A stretch of 64,000 nt of DNA from Leucobacter chironomi DSM 19883 (GTDB taxonomy: Bacteria; Actinomycetota; Actinomycetes; Actinomycetales; Microbacteriaceae), in NCBI RefSeq assembly GCF_000421845.1, contig NZ_ATXU01000007.1, positions 152,809 to 216,808 of the forward strand, written 5' to 3'. The notes beneath the pieces were generated by a model. That model saw only the letters and a program-made list of their open reading frames with translations. It was not told the DNA's origin and ran no database searches. Positions 24,950 to 33,388 of the stretch are shown here, piece by piece. The stretch's first letter is position 1. Every line of letters begins with the position of its first letter. Made by a program: the position numbers and the translations under genes.

Positions 24950-26337
24950 CCCGCCCGATATTCGCCGCCGCTGCGATCGCCCTGTCGGGGGCGATGCTCG
25001 CGGGGTGCGCTGCCACCGCCGATGAGGCCGAGACGCCGACGGCGGTGGCCTCGGTGTCGGCCGGCGCCGATGTCTTCTCCGGAGATCTCAGCCCCGGCGA
25101 GGTGCTCGCCGCCAACGCCGACTACACGACGGTGAACGACGACGAGTGGTCGGCCGCCGACGCGGTCGACGTGGAGCTCTCCGGCTCGTCCGCCTCGTCC
25201 GCCGCGGCCGGGGTGCGGGTCGACGGGTCGACGGTCACCATCGCTGAGGCAGGCGTGTACCGGATGCACGGTGCGCTCGACGGGCGGCTCGTGGTCGCCG
25301 CCCCCGACGACGCGCTCGTGGTGCTGATCCTCGACGGCGTCGACATCGCCGATGCGGCCGGGCCCGCGATCGAGGTGCAGAGCGCCGACGACGTGGCGAT
25401 CCACCTCGCCGACGGCAGCCAGAACACGGTCTCCGACGCCGCGTCGTACGCCGATGACGCCACCGCGAACGCCGCGATCGACGCTCGGGCCGATCTCACG
25501 ATCTCGGGATCCGGATCCCTCGCGGTGCGCGGCAACGGCAATGATGGGATCTCGAGCACTGACGACCTGGTGATCCTGTCGGGCGACCTCACGGTCACGG
25601 CGGCCGACGACGCCCTGCGCGGGAAGGACGCGCTGGTGGTGGAGGGCGGCGCGCTCACGCTCGCAGCCGGGAACGGCGACGGGTTGAAGAGCGATCAGGA
25701 AGAGGATGAGACGCGGGGCTACATCCTCGTGACCGGAGGCGATATCGACATCACCGCAGGCGATGACGGGATGCAGGCCCGGACGGACACGGTGGTCACG
25801 GGCGGCACGGTGACGGCCGCGGTGGCCGACGACGGAGTGAAGGGCGAGGCGATCGTCTCGGTGGGCGGCGGCGAGATCACCGTGACCGAGTCGACCGAGG
25901 CGATGGAAGCCGTGAGTATCGGCATCTTCGCGGGCGTTCTCGACCTCACGGCCTCGGATGACGGGATCAACGCCGCCGGGCTCAATACGGGCGGTGCGGA
26001 TCGCGAGACCGACACCGGCGAGCGCCTCGAGATCTCGGGCGGCACGATCACCATCGCCGCGGGCACCGACGGGCTCGACTCGAACGGCACGATCGGCATC
26101 TCTGGCGGCGACATCACGATCACGAGCGCGGACAACGGGGGAGATCTGCCGGTCGACGCCAACGGAGAGGTCACGGTGACGGGCGGCACGGTCACCGCGA
26201 ATGGCGCGGCATGGGATCCGGCGACCGCTCAGCGCGGGAACGGGGGGATGGGCGGCCCCGGTGCGGGTGGCCTCGGCGGCACGCCCCCGGCGGCGGGCGA
26301 GGGGCTGCCGCCCGGCGCGCCGATGCAGGAGCGCTAG
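24946..26337 (+). CDS. Carbohydrate-binding beta-helix lipoprotein (Cthe_2159/DUF4353-like)
   Basis: A 463-residue predicted lipoprotein: signal peptide with lipobox LAGC near residue 20, then a right-handed beta-helix built of repeated Asp/Gly/Thr-rich rungs such as LTISGSGSLAVRGNGNDGIS, ADDALRGKDAL and TIAAGTDGLDSNGTIGISGGDI. This matches the Cthe_2159 family, a calcium-containing beta-helix reported to bind acidic polysaccharide or cellulose. The last 35 residues are Gly/Pro-rich and disordered. ATG 24946 overlaps the VTC stop (ATGA). It is likely exported and attached to the cell surface, as the third member of the DUF4956-VTC operon. Confidence 0.82.
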   Translation: MTRPIFAAAAIALSGAMLAGCAATADEAETPTAVASVSAGADVFSGDLSPGEVLAANADYTTVNDDEWSAADAVDVELSGSSASSAAAGVRVDGSTVTIAEAGVYRMHGALDGRLVVAAPDDALVVLILDGVDIADAAGPAIEVQSADDVAIHLADGSQNTVSDAASYADDATANAAIDARADLTISGSGSLAVRGNGNDGISSTDDLVILSGDLTVTAADDALRGKDALVVEGGALTLAAGNGDGLKSDQEEDETRGYILVTGGDIDITAGDDGMQARTDTVVTGGTVTAAVADDGVKGEAIVSVGGGEITVTESTEAMEAVSIGIFAGVLDLTASDDGINAAGLNTGGADRETDTGERLEISGGTITIAAGTDGLDSNGTIGISGGDITITSADNGGDLPVDANGEVTVTGGTVTANGAAWDPATAQRGNGGMGGPGAGGLGGTPPAAGEGLPPGAPMQER

Positions 26338-26534
26338 CGGCCGGGCGTCCAAGCGTATGCGATCCGCGGCACCTGCACTCGGCGTCTGCGAGCCGGATCA
26401 TCCGCAGCCCGTCGCCCGGGGCGATCCGCACGCCCGGCCCGGAGCGCACCCGAGGGCGTAGGATGGTCTGATGCGCCGGGCCCGGAGTCCGTCGCGGCCC
26501 AAGATCCCCGCTTGCCCCTTGGAGTGAATAGAAC

Positions 26535-27920
26535 ATGGCTGAGCAGTCCCGCCTCGACAAGGTCATCGCCCTCGCCCGCCACCGCGGCTTCGTCTTCCAG
26601 GCGGGTGAGATCTACGGCGGTTCGCGTTCGGCCTGGGACTACGGCCCCCTCGGCACCGCGCTGAAGGAGAACATCAAGCGCCAGTGGTGGAAGACCATGG
26701 TGCAGAAGCGCGACGACGTGGTCGGCATCGACTCGAGCGTCATCCTGCCGAAGCAGGTGTGGGAGGCCTCGGGTCACGTCGAGGTCTTCAGCGACCCGCT
26801 GGTGGAGTGCCTGAGCTGCCACAAGCGCCAGCGCGAGGACCACCTCATCGAGGCCTTCGAGGAGAAGAAGGGCCGCGCCCCGGAGGGCGGCCTCGCCGAG
26901 ATCGTCTGCACCAACTGCGGCACCCGCGGCCAGTGGACCGAGCCGCGCGCCTTCTCGGGCCTGCTCAAGACCTTCCTCGGCCCCGTCGACGACGAGTCGG
27001 GCCTGCACTACCTGCGCCCCGAGACCGCGCAGGGCATCTTCGTGAACTTCGCGAACGTGCTGCAGGCGGCGCGTATGAAGCCGCCGTTCGGCATCGGCCA
27101 GATCGGCAAGAGCTTCCGCAACGAGATCACCCCCGGCAACTTCATCTTCCGCACCCGTGAGTTCGAGCAGATGGAGATGGAGTTCTTCGTCGAGCCCGGC
27201 ACTGACGAGCAGTGGCAGGAGTACTGGATGAACGAGCGCATGAGCTGGTACACCGACCTCGGCATCGACCCCGAGAACCTGCGCTTCTACGAGCATCCGA
27301 AGGAGAAGCTGTCGCACTACTCGAAGCGCACGGCCGACATCGAGTACCGCTTCGGCTTCCAGGGCAGCGAGTGGGGTGAGCTGGAGGGCATCGCGAACCG
27401 CACCGACTTCGACCTGTCGACGCACTCGAAGCACTCGGGCAAGGATCTCAACTTCTTCGACCAGACCAAGAACGAGCGCTACACGCCGTACGTGATCGAG
27501 CCCGCGGCGGGTCTCACGCGCTCGCTGATGGCCTTCCTCGTCGATGCGTACCGCGAGGAGGAGGTGCCGAACGCGAAGGGCGGCACCGACACGCGCACCC
27601 TGCTGGCGCTCGATCCGCGCCTCGCTCCGGTGAAGGTGGCCGTGCTGCCGCTGAGCCGCAATGAGAAGCTGTCGCCGCTGGCGCGCGAGCTCGCGCAGGA
27701 TCTGCGCGACGACTGGAACGTCGACTTCGACGATTCGGGCGCGATCGGCCGCCGCTACCGTCGTCAGGACGAGATCGGCACCCCGTTCTGCGTGACCGTC
27801 GACTTCGATTCGCTCGACGACAACGCCGTGACCGTGCGCGAGCGCGACACGATGCAACAGGAGCGCGTGTCGCTGGCCGAGCTGCACGGTTACCTCGCGG
27901 CTCGGCTGCGGGGCGCGTAG
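26535..27920 (+). CDS. glyQS: Glycine--tRNA ligase, single-chain dimeric type
   Basis: A 461-residue class II glycyl-tRNA synthetase of the alpha-2 type found in actinobacteria. Motifs: [22 protein letters not shown] at the N-terminus, the cysteine pairs [11 protein letters not shown] and [10 protein letters not shown], class II motif 2 [25 protein letters not shown], motif 3 [18 protein letters not shown] and the anticodon-binding domain ([10 protein letters not shown]). It charges tRNA-Gly in the cytosol. The ATG at 26535 has TTGGAG 13 bases upstream; TAGGAT near 26460 is a candidate -10. Confidence 0.97.
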   Translation: MAEQSRLDKVIALARHRGFVFQAGEIYGGSRSAWDYGPLGTALKENIKRQWWKTMVQKRDDVVGIDSSVILPKQVWEASGHVEVFSDPLVECLSCHKRQREDHLIEAFEEKKGRAPEGGLAEIVCTNCGTRGQWTEPRAFSGLLKTFLGPVDDESGLHYLRPETAQGIFVNFANVLQAARMKPPFGIGQIGKSFRNEITPGNFIFRTREFEQMEMEFFVEPGTDEQWQEYWMNERMSWYTDLGIDPENLRFYEHPKEKLSHYSKRTADIEYRFGFQGSEWGELEGIANRTDFDLSTHSKHSGKDLNFFDQTKNERYTPYVIEPAAGLTRSLMAFLVDAYREEEVPNAKGGTDTRTLLALDPRLAPVKVAVLPLSRNEKLSPLARELAQDLRDDWNVDFDDSGAIGRRYRRQDEIGTPFCVTVDFDSLDDNAVTVRERDTMQQERVSLAELHGYLAARLRGA

Positions 27921-27993
27921 CAAGCCGGCCGCGCGGCACGGGATCGGGCCGGGTGCCGGCGGATCGCCGTTCCCCTGAGAATGTCAGAGGCAT

Positions 27994-28025
27994 GGGGCAG
28001 GATTCTGTTACGAGGATCCTGCCCC
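27994..28025. terminator. Hairpin between glyQS and the CPBP protease gene
   Basis: GGGGCAGGAT (27994-28003) pairs perfectly with ATCCTGCCCC (28016-28025) across a 12-base loop. It lies 74 bases after the glyQS stop and 46 bases before the next start, so it may terminate glyQS transcription or sit in the leader of the next gene. Confidence 0.55.
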
Positions 28026-28070
28026 GATCTGCGCGCTGAGCGAGCGTCGGCAGGAAGTGAAGGAGACACC

Positions 28071-29291
28071 ATGACCGTCCCAGAGCAGCACCCGGCCCCG
28101 CAGGCGGCTGCGCCGCAGCAGTGGGCGTGGGCGGCGCCTGCGCCGGTCATGCAGACGGTCGAGACGGAGCCGCTGGAGTACCACCGTCTGCTGCGGGGCA
28201 CGGCCAACTACCGCTGGTGGAAGCCGCTGCTGCTGCTCGTGCTCTCGGGGGTGTACTTCGGGGTCTTCACCGTGATGCTGACGGTCGTGTTCATCCCGAT
28301 TCTGATGGTGGGCGATCCGGGGTACATGAACGACCTCGCGGCGGGAACCACCGAGATCATCGACACGCAGCGGCCGCTCTCGGTGCTGATGAGCATGCTG
28401 TCGATCATCATCATGCTGCCCGCGGTGATCCTGGCGATGCTGTCGCTGGGGATGCGGCCCGTCGGGCGCATCTGGTCCGTGGCCGCGCGCGTGCGCTGGG
28501 GCCTGCTGCTGCGACTGCTCGGGGCCGCGGTGCTCGCTCTGATCGCGATGACGGTGGTGGGCATGGGTGCCGAGATCGGCCTGCAGGCGATCGTGGATCC
28601 GTCCGCGCTCTCCGAACCGTCCGCCGAGGCGACCCGCGACTTCGACGTGAGCGCCGCGATGGTCTCCCTGGTGCTGGTGCTGGTACTCGTGCCGATCCAG
28701 GCGGCCACCGAGGAGGTCGTGTTCCGGGGGCTGTTCATGCAGGTGCTCGGCTCGTGGCTGCGCAACCCGTGGTTCGCGATCCTGATCCCCTCGGTCGCCT
28801 TCGCCGCGGCGCACATCTACGACTTCTGGGGCCTCGCGGCGGTGGGCCTGCTGGGAGTGGTCGCGGCCTGGCTCACCTGGCGCACGGGCGGCCTCGAAGC
28901 GGCGATCGCGATCCACATCGTGAACAACCTGGTCGGCTTCGGGTTCATGGTGACCGGCTTCGGCGGCGAGACGGCGCAGACCGCCGAGGGCGGCAGTGCG
29001 GGCGGGCTGCTCGGTCAGATCGTCGGCCTGGGGCTGTTCGTCTGGCTGACGCTCAAGATCTTCCGCCGGGGCGGGCACGGGCGCTCTCGCATCGACCTGG
29101 TGCGGTCGCCGGCGCCGGCAGGGCCGGTGGAGCCGGTGACCGCGGCGGTTCCCGAGCAGCCGTCGCTCGCCGGTGATGCTCAGGCCGCGTCGCCCGCCGA
29201 GGCCGCGTCGCCGGGGCCGTCCGCTCCGGCCGTGCCGCCTGCGCCGTCGTTGCCGGCCAAGCCCGAGACCGAGGAGCAGCAGCGTGGTTGA
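28071..29291 (+). CDS. CPBP-family intramembrane glutamic protease-like protein
   Basis: A 406-residue membrane protein with about eight helices and the CPBP (CAAX/bacteriocin-processing, ABI) motifs: EEVVFRGLF (the catalytic EExxxR), SVAFAAAHIYDF with the conserved histidine, and HIVNNLVGF. The N-terminal 50 residues and the C-terminal 80 residues (Ala/Pro/Glu-rich) are disordered cytoplasmic tails. Targets are unknown; relatives act in protein sorting or bacteriocin immunity. ATG 28071 follows AAGGAGACACC. The stop overlaps the next start by eight bases. Confidence 0.88.
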   Translation: MTVPEQHPAPQAAAPQQWAWAAPAPVMQTVETEPLEYHRLLRGTANYRWWKPLLLLVLSGVYFGVFTVMLTVVFIPILMVGDPGYMNDLAAGTTEIIDTQRPLSVLMSMLSIIIMLPAVILAMLSLGMRPVGRIWSVAARVRWGLLLRLLGAAVLALIAMTVVGMGAEIGLQAIVDPSALSEPSAEATRDFDVSAAMVSLVLVLVLVPIQAATEEVVFRGLFMQVLGSWLRNPWFAILIPSVAFAAAHIYDFWGLAAVGLLGVVAAWLTWRTGGLEAAIAIHIVNNLVGFGFMVTGFGGETAQTAEGGSAGGLLGQIVGLGLFVWLTLKIFRRGGHGRSRIDLVRSPAPAGPVEPVTAAVPEQPSLAGDAQAASPAEAASPGPSAPAVPPAPSLPAKPETEEQQRG

Positions 29292-30666
29292 CGTCTATGT
29301 GATCGGCGGAGGGCTGCCCGAATTGGCGGCCGCGCTGGAGCTCGGCGAGGTCGGGCTGTCAGTGCGCCTCGGAGACTGGGACCTCGGCTCGGCCGAGCCC
29401 GCCGTGGGGCGAGCGCACGCGGAGGCCGGGGGCGATTCCACGAGTGCGCTGCTCGACCCCGACGGCGTGCTGCGCCAGCTGCTCGACCACGTCGCTGCGC
29501 CCATCGCCGAGGGCGGGCACGCGCATACGGGGGCGCGCCCTGTGGCGGTGCCGCCGAGCGCTGTGCTCGTGCACGGCGCCAAGGCGCACTGGGTGCCGCA
29601 GCCGGTTCCCGCCTCGCTCGGCATCCCCGCGGTGCCGATCTCGTCGCAGGCCGTCGCCGTGCTGGGCGGGCGCGCGGCGGCGCGCGCCTACCTCGACCGG
29701 GTGAAACCGGTGCTCACGATCGGCAAGGCGCACTCGCTCGGAGACCTCGTTCGCAACCGGCTGGGCGAGACGGTCGTGGAGCGGCTGGTCGATCCCTTCG
29801 TGCGCGAGCGCTTCGGCGTCGCCCCCGACGATGTCGAAGTAGCCGTCGCGGTGCCAGGGCTCAACGAGGCGTTGACGCGGGCGGGATCACTCTCGGGGGC
29901 GGTGCTCGCGAACAGCGACCGCGATGTTGCACGTGAAACCGCGGTGATTCCCGAGGCGGGCTGGGGTGCTGCTTTCGCCGGACTGCATCAGCGACTCGAG
30001 CTGTACGGAGCGAAGCGCGCCGATGCGACGGTTGTCGCGGTCGAGAGGATCGGCGACGAGGCCTGGCGCATCGAGGAGGCCGATGGCACGACGGTCGAGG
30101 CGCGCGCGGTCGTCGCGGGCCTCGATGCGGGATCGGCATTCGCGGCCGGGCGCGTGTTGCACGCGCTGCCGGGCGAGCTGCTGCCGCGGCGTTGGCGACT
30201 GGAGGTTCGGACGGCCGTCGCGGGGGCGCCGCTCGAGGCCCGTCAGAGCGACGCGCTGTGCGCCGTGCAGCTCTCCGACGGCTCCCGCTGGGCGGTTCGT
30301 ATCGAGGCGACCGAGCCCGGAGAGGGCCGTGCGCGCCTCTCGGGGCCTGCCTTCGAGGCCGCCGCGAACGAGACGGGTCTCCCCGCCGAGCACCGTGCGC
30401 GCTCCGAGAGCGCCGCAGCCGAGGCGCTCGCGGGTGTCGGCCTGTCTGCGGGAGCCGCGAGCGAAGCGATACTGCGCGTGGCCCCGCATATCTCGGTCGA
30501 CGAGCGGGATGCGGCCCTGCGCAGCCTGCAGGCCTGTCGAGAGAACACCGACGACCTGCTCGCCGTGGGTGACGCGCTGCATGGCGGTTCGGTCGCGGCC
30601 GCCGTGGCCGACGCGCGCACCCAGGCGGTGCTGCTGCGCCGCAGGCTCGCCGGCATCGCCGACTGA
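29284..30666 (+). CDS. FAD-dependent oxidoreductase (protoporphyrinogen oxidase/amine oxidase-like)
   Basis: A 460-residue protein beginning with an FAD dinucleotide fold (VYVIGGGLPELAAALELGE), in which GxGxxG is altered to GGGLPE, and ending with a second FAD contact (VGDALHGGSVAAAVADAR). The layout resembles HemY-type protoporphyrinogen oxidases and related amine oxidases, but the central substrate-domain motifs are weak. The start is GTG 29284, five bases after AGGAG; the frame upstream is a shadow of the protease tail. Coupling to the CPBP gene is clear; the substrate is not. hemD lies 1.7 kb downstream in a separate unit. Confidence 0.75.
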   Translation: MVDVYVIGGGLPELAAALELGEVGLSVRLGDWDLGSAEPAVGRAHAEAGGDSTSALLDPDGVLRQLLDHVAAPIAEGGHAHTGARPVAVPPSAVLVHGAKAHWVPQPVPASLGIPAVPISSQAVAVLGGRAAARAYLDRVKPVLTIGKAHSLGDLVRNRLGETVVERLVDPFVRERFGVAPDDVEVAVAVPGLNEALTRAGSLSGAVLANSDRDVARETAVIPEAGWGAAFAGLHQRLELYGAKRADATVVAVERIGDEAWRIEEADGTTVEARAVVAGLDAGSAFAAGRVLHALPGELLPRRWRLEVRTAVAGAPLEARQSDALCAVQLSDGSRWAVRIEATEPGEGRARLSGPAFEAAANETGLPAEHRARSESAAAEALAGVGLSAGAASEAILRVAPHISVDERDAALRSLQACRENTDDLLAVGDALHGGSVAAAVADARTQAVLLRRRLAGIAD

Positions 30667-30709
30667 CGTCGCGCTTCCGGCATGCGGCCCGGGGCGCCGG
30701 GCTGGGCCC

Positions 30710-30787
30710 GTGAGCGAGGCGTTCACGGCAACGGTGACGGGTGTGCTTGCCGTGCTCGCGCTGCCTGTCTACGCGCTGGTACGCTGA
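30710..30787 (+). CDS. Candidate 25-residue single-helix membrane peptide
   Basis: A GTG-started 25-codon frame encodes a hydrophobic segment (VTGVLAVLALPVYALV) with a polar N-terminus and a final Arg, the layout of a small membrane protein. There is no convincing ribosome-binding site. It sits alone between two genes. Included as a candidate only. Confidence 0.2.
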   Translation: MSEAFTATVTGVLAVLALPVYALVR

Positions 30788-30948
30788 TCCGTCGCGCGTG
30801 CGGATCGATCGGCCGCCATCCTGCAGAATCCGCGAATCTTACAGAACTCACGCGGCCGTGACCACCGGGATTCCCGAAGCGGCATGAACGACGGTGCGGG
30901 CGGTAGGCTAACGGCAGGCAAGTGAATCGCCAACGGCGGGAGGCAGTG

Positions 30949-31416
30949 ATGAAGGGCAAGATCGCATTCGTTCTCGGCGCGGCAGTCGGCTACGTGCTCG
31001 GCACCCGGGCAGGCCGCGAGCGCTACGAGCAGATCAAGAACGGCGCCCAGAACCTGTGGCACACGGCCCCGGTGCAGCGAGGCGTCAGCGTCGTGCGCGA
31101 CGCCGCGCAGACCCGCCTCGACGACCTCAAGGCCTCGGCCACGCGCGCGGGCAAGAACGCCGTCGCGGCGTTCCTGCGCGACGACGAGCCCGAGGCTCGT
31201 CCGGCTTCGCGCGCCACGGCCTCGGCGACCGCCGCGAAGGCCGTTGCAGACGGCGAACCGCGCGAGCAGAGCGCGTCCGCTCAGTCGGGCGCGTCCGCGA
31301 AGAAGTCCTCGAGCGGCACCGCGAAGTCGTCGAAGTCGACCGCCGCGTCGAAGTCGACCGGTGCGGCGAAGAAGCGCAGCTCGGGTGCGGCCGCGAAGTC
31401 TGGTGATGACGCATGA
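30949..31416 (+). CDS. YtxH-like membrane-anchored protein
   Basis: A 155-residue protein with an N-terminal hydrophobic helix (IAFVLGAAVGYVLGTRAGRERYEQI) typical of YtxH-type proteins, a helical middle, and a long Ser/Ala/Lys-rich disordered tail. It probably anchors in the cytoplasmic membrane with the tail in the cytosol. ATG 30949 has GGGAGG upstream. It is the first of three ATGA-coupled small membrane protein genes, a set common in actinobacteria and without a firm function. Confidence 0.82.
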   Translation: MKGKIAFVLGAAVGYVLGTRAGRERYEQIKNGAQNLWHTAPVQRGVSVVRDAAQTRLDDLKASATRAGKNAVAAFLRDDEPEARPASRATASATAAKAVADGEPREQSASAQSGASAKKSSSGTAKSSKSTAASKSTGAAKKRSSGAAAKSGDDA

Positions 31417-31877
31417 GCCGTAAGAAGGATCAGGCGGGCACGTTCGAACTGCTGACGCGCCTGCCGCAGCAGATCGTCTCGCTCGCCAAGATCGAATACG
31501 AGAACGCGAAGCGCGAGATCGTCTCGAAGGCGAAGAAGGCGGGCATCGGCGCCGGCGCCATCCTCATCGCCCTCTTCTTCGTGTTCTTCATGCTCGAAGC
31601 GCTCGTGATCGCGGCGATCGCCGCGCTCGCACTGGTCTGGCCGTGGTGGCTGGCGGCACTCGTCGTCGCGGCCGGGCTGCTCGTGCTCGCCGCGCTCGCA
31701 ATTCTCGCCGGTGTCGCGCTCATCAAGCGGGGCAACCCCGTGCCAGAGGAGACCCTCGAGCGCGTGGGCGACGACATCTCGGCGATCAGCGAGGTGCGGA
31801 TCAACGCAGACTCCCCGGCACCGCGGCACGCCGGCTCGCAGATGCCGCGCGTCGGCGAGGAAGGGAACTGGCGATGA
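31413..31877 (+). CDS. Phage-holin-like (PF07332, superfamily III) membrane protein
   Basis: A 154-residue protein with two strong transmembrane helices (GAGAILIALFFVFFMLEALV and LAALVVAAGLLVLAALAILA) preceded by an amphipathic helix (LPQQIVSLAKIEYENAKREIV). This matches the actinobacterial holin-like family PF07332, which is chromosomal and generally not associated with phage lysis. It overlaps the upstream and downstream genes by ATGA. Likely a membrane-shaping or stress protein; that is inference. Confidence 0.88.
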   Translation: MSRKKDQAGTFELLTRLPQQIVSLAKIEYENAKREIVSKAKKAGIGAGAILIALFFVFFMLEALVIAAIAALALVWPWWLAALVVAAGLLVLAALAILAGVALIKRGNPVPEETLERVGDDISAISEVRINADSPAPRHAGSQMPRVGEEGNWR

Positions 31878-32134
31878 ACGCACACGAGAAGCAGCAGGGC
31901 GTGGTCCAGGCCGCGCAGGCGCGAGCCGAACTGTACGACACGCTCGCGCAGTTGAAGGATCGCCTCAACTACGCCCAGCGCGTCGACGATGCAGTGGATG
32001 ACGTGAAGCACCGTATCTCCGAGCAGAAGCGGCGCAACCCGCTCGCCTTCGCAGCCGGGGTCGCCGGTGTCGCGGTCATCGCGGGTGTCGCGGTCTGGAC
32101 CGTCGCCAGCGCTGTGATCAGGCGCTTTGAGTGA
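31874..32134 (+). CDS. DUF3618 family protein
   Basis: An 86-residue protein: a helical soluble part (ARAELYDTLAQLKDRLNYAQRVDDAVDDVKHRI) typical of DUF3618, then one transmembrane helix (LAFAAGVAGVAVIAGVAVWTVA) near the C-terminus. It closes the YtxH/holin-like/DUF3618 operon, to which it is coupled by an ATGA overlap. No biochemical role is known. Confidence 0.88.
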   Translation: MNAHEKQQGVVQAAQARAELYDTLAQLKDRLNYAQRVDDAVDDVKHRISEQKRRNPLAFAAGVAGVAVIAGVAVWTVASAVIRRFE

Positions 32135-32196
32135 TCCGAGCCGGGGTGTACGCAGGTTACAGTTGAGTTGCGTTCCTCCGGCCGCAAGCCCTCGTT

Positions 32197-32248
32197 TTGC
32201 TTCCTGGCGAGACGCGGAGTAAGAATAGGGTCGGATGGATTTCCATCC
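32197..32248 (+). promoter_or_regulatory. Candidate hemD promoter with a downstream inverted repeat
   Basis: TTGCTT (32197-32202) and TAAGAA (32220-32225) are 17 bases apart. Just after the -10, GGATGGA (32233-32239) and TCCATCC (32242-32248) form an inverted repeat with a two-base centre, placed like an operator over the transcription start. About 70 bases of leader would remain before the ATG at 32319. Confidence 0.45.
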
Positions 32249-32318
32249 CAGGCCATACCGAGGGTTCGTTCACGACTGATCGTATGGCTTTTGTATTGGT
32301 GTCGAGTGAGTGGGGTGT

Positions 32319-33110
32319 ATGTCGGGAGAGGCGAAACCGCTCAGCGGCCTGCGGGTGCTCGTGCCCAGGGGCGGCACCTGGGGAGACATCGTCTCCAAGG
32401 CGCTGCGAGAGCAGGGTGCCCACACGGTCATCGCACCGCTCGTCGACTTCGCGCACACGCGCGAAGAGGAGAAGCTGGTCGAAGCGCTGAAGACCCTCGA
32501 AGAGGGTGGCTTCGATTGGATGACGGCCACCAGCTCCACCGTGGCCGACGTGCTCCAGCACCACAACGCCGTGATTCCGCCCGAGACGAAGGTCGCGGTC
32601 GTCGGTGAAGCCACCGCGGTCGCCTTCCGCGACGCCGGCTATCACATCACTCGCACCCCCGAGCGTGAGAACAGCACTCACGCCCTCCTGGAGGAGTGGC
32701 CCGAGATCGACACGGGCGAGGTGCTGCGCGTGCTGACGCTGCGCTCCGACGTCGCGATTCCCGTCCTCACCCAGGGCCTCATCGAGCGCGGCCACCAGGT
32801 CACGCAGGTGCTCGCCTTCCGCACCGTCGGAGTGCCCGCTTCGGTGCACATCCGCGAAGACATCGAGTCGGGCCGCATCAACGCCGTGCTCGTCGCGTCG
32901 GCGAGGATCGCCGAAGAGGTCGCTTCGCAGTTCCCCGAGTTCCCCGACGCCACCATCGTGCCCTGCGTCGGCGTCAACACCATTGAAGCGGCGGCCGCCG
33001 TCGGGCTCCCCTCGGAAGCCGACGACCCCTCGCACCCGCTCTACGCCACCAAGCGCGCCCTCATCGAGACCGTCGAATCGGTCATCGATCAGAGCGACAT
33101 GCTCGACTAG
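32319..33110 (+). CDS. hemD: Uroporphyrinogen-III synthase
   Basis: A 263-residue protein of the HemD family: LRVLVPRGGTWGDIVSKALREQGA at the N-terminus, FDWMTATSSTVADVLQ, KVAVVGEATAVAFRDAG, and, in the second domain, VLAFRTVG and INAVLVASARIAEEV. HemD closes the tetrapyrrole ring of hydroxymethylbilane with D-ring inversion, on the path to haem. It is detached from a hemA/C/B cluster here. ATG 32319 lacks a strong Shine-Dalgarno; the in-frame GTG at 32310 is a weaker alternative. Confidence 0.85.
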   Translation: MSGEAKPLSGLRVLVPRGGTWGDIVSKALREQGAHTVIAPLVDFAHTREEEKLVEALKTLEEGGFDWMTATSSTVADVLQHHNAVIPPETKVAVVGEATAVAFRDAGYHITRTPERENSTHALLEEWPEIDTGEVLRVLTLRSDVAIPVLTQGLIERGHQVTQVLAFRTVGVPASVHIREDIESGRINAVLVASARIAEEVASQFPEFPDATIVPCVGVNTIEAAAAVGLPSEADDPSHPLYATKRALIETVESVIDQSDMLD

Positions 33111-33120
33111 TTCGAACGAG

Positions 33121-33270
33121 CCCTGGCTTGGCCTGACCTGGCCCTGGCCTTGGCCTTGGCCTTGGCCAGACCTGGCTTGGCCTTGCCTGGCATGCCCTGG
33201 CGTCTGCCTCCCTTGGCACCTGAGTTGCCCGTCTGACCTGCCCGGCCTGCCTGCTGTGCCCCCTGCCCCG
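33121..33270. repeat. Low-complexity TTGGCC/CTTGGCCTTGGCC tract after hemD
   Basis: About 150 bases of purine-poor repeats (CTTGGC, CCTGGCCTTGGCC and similar hexamer variants) fill the gap between hemD and the nitroreductase. Read on the minus strand it gives a Lys/Ala/Arg/Gly-rich peptide ending KAKAKARARSGQARARSN. No start with a ribosome-binding site or family is visible, so it is treated as non-coding repeat or a remnant tail. Confidence 0.6.
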
Positions 33271-33284
33271 CGCCCAACAACGAC

Positions 33285-33338
33285 GAGAGGCGGATTTCGC
33301 AGGTTGATCTCGAGATCAACATGCGAAATCCGCCTCTC
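33285..33338. terminator. Very strong 54-nt palindromic terminator between hemD and the nitroreductase
   Basis: The 17-base arms 33285-33301 and 33322-33338 are perfectly complementary, and the interior 33303-33320 (GTTGATCTCGAGATCAAC) is itself a perfect palindrome, leaving only one mismatched pair. As it separates convergent genes it probably terminates both. Confidence 0.85.
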
Positions 33339-33388
33339 GGCGCGCATGCGCCGGGTGGCGCAGGGGATCTGAAGCCCCGGAAGGCGCG

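Noticed and set aside
24631..26352. Long open frame antisense to the beta-helix lipoprotein
   Set aside because: It is a composition-driven shadow of a Gly/Asp-rich gene: His/Arg/Val-rich, without any family motif.
31413..31877. Prophage lysis holin
   Set aside because: The protein belongs to an actinobacterial chromosomal family and sits between YtxH and DUF3618 genes, without phage genes.
33107..33322. A 71-residue Lys/Ala-rich protein on the minus strand
   Set aside because: It begins within the terminator palindrome and has no family match or ribosome-binding site; it may be a relic only.
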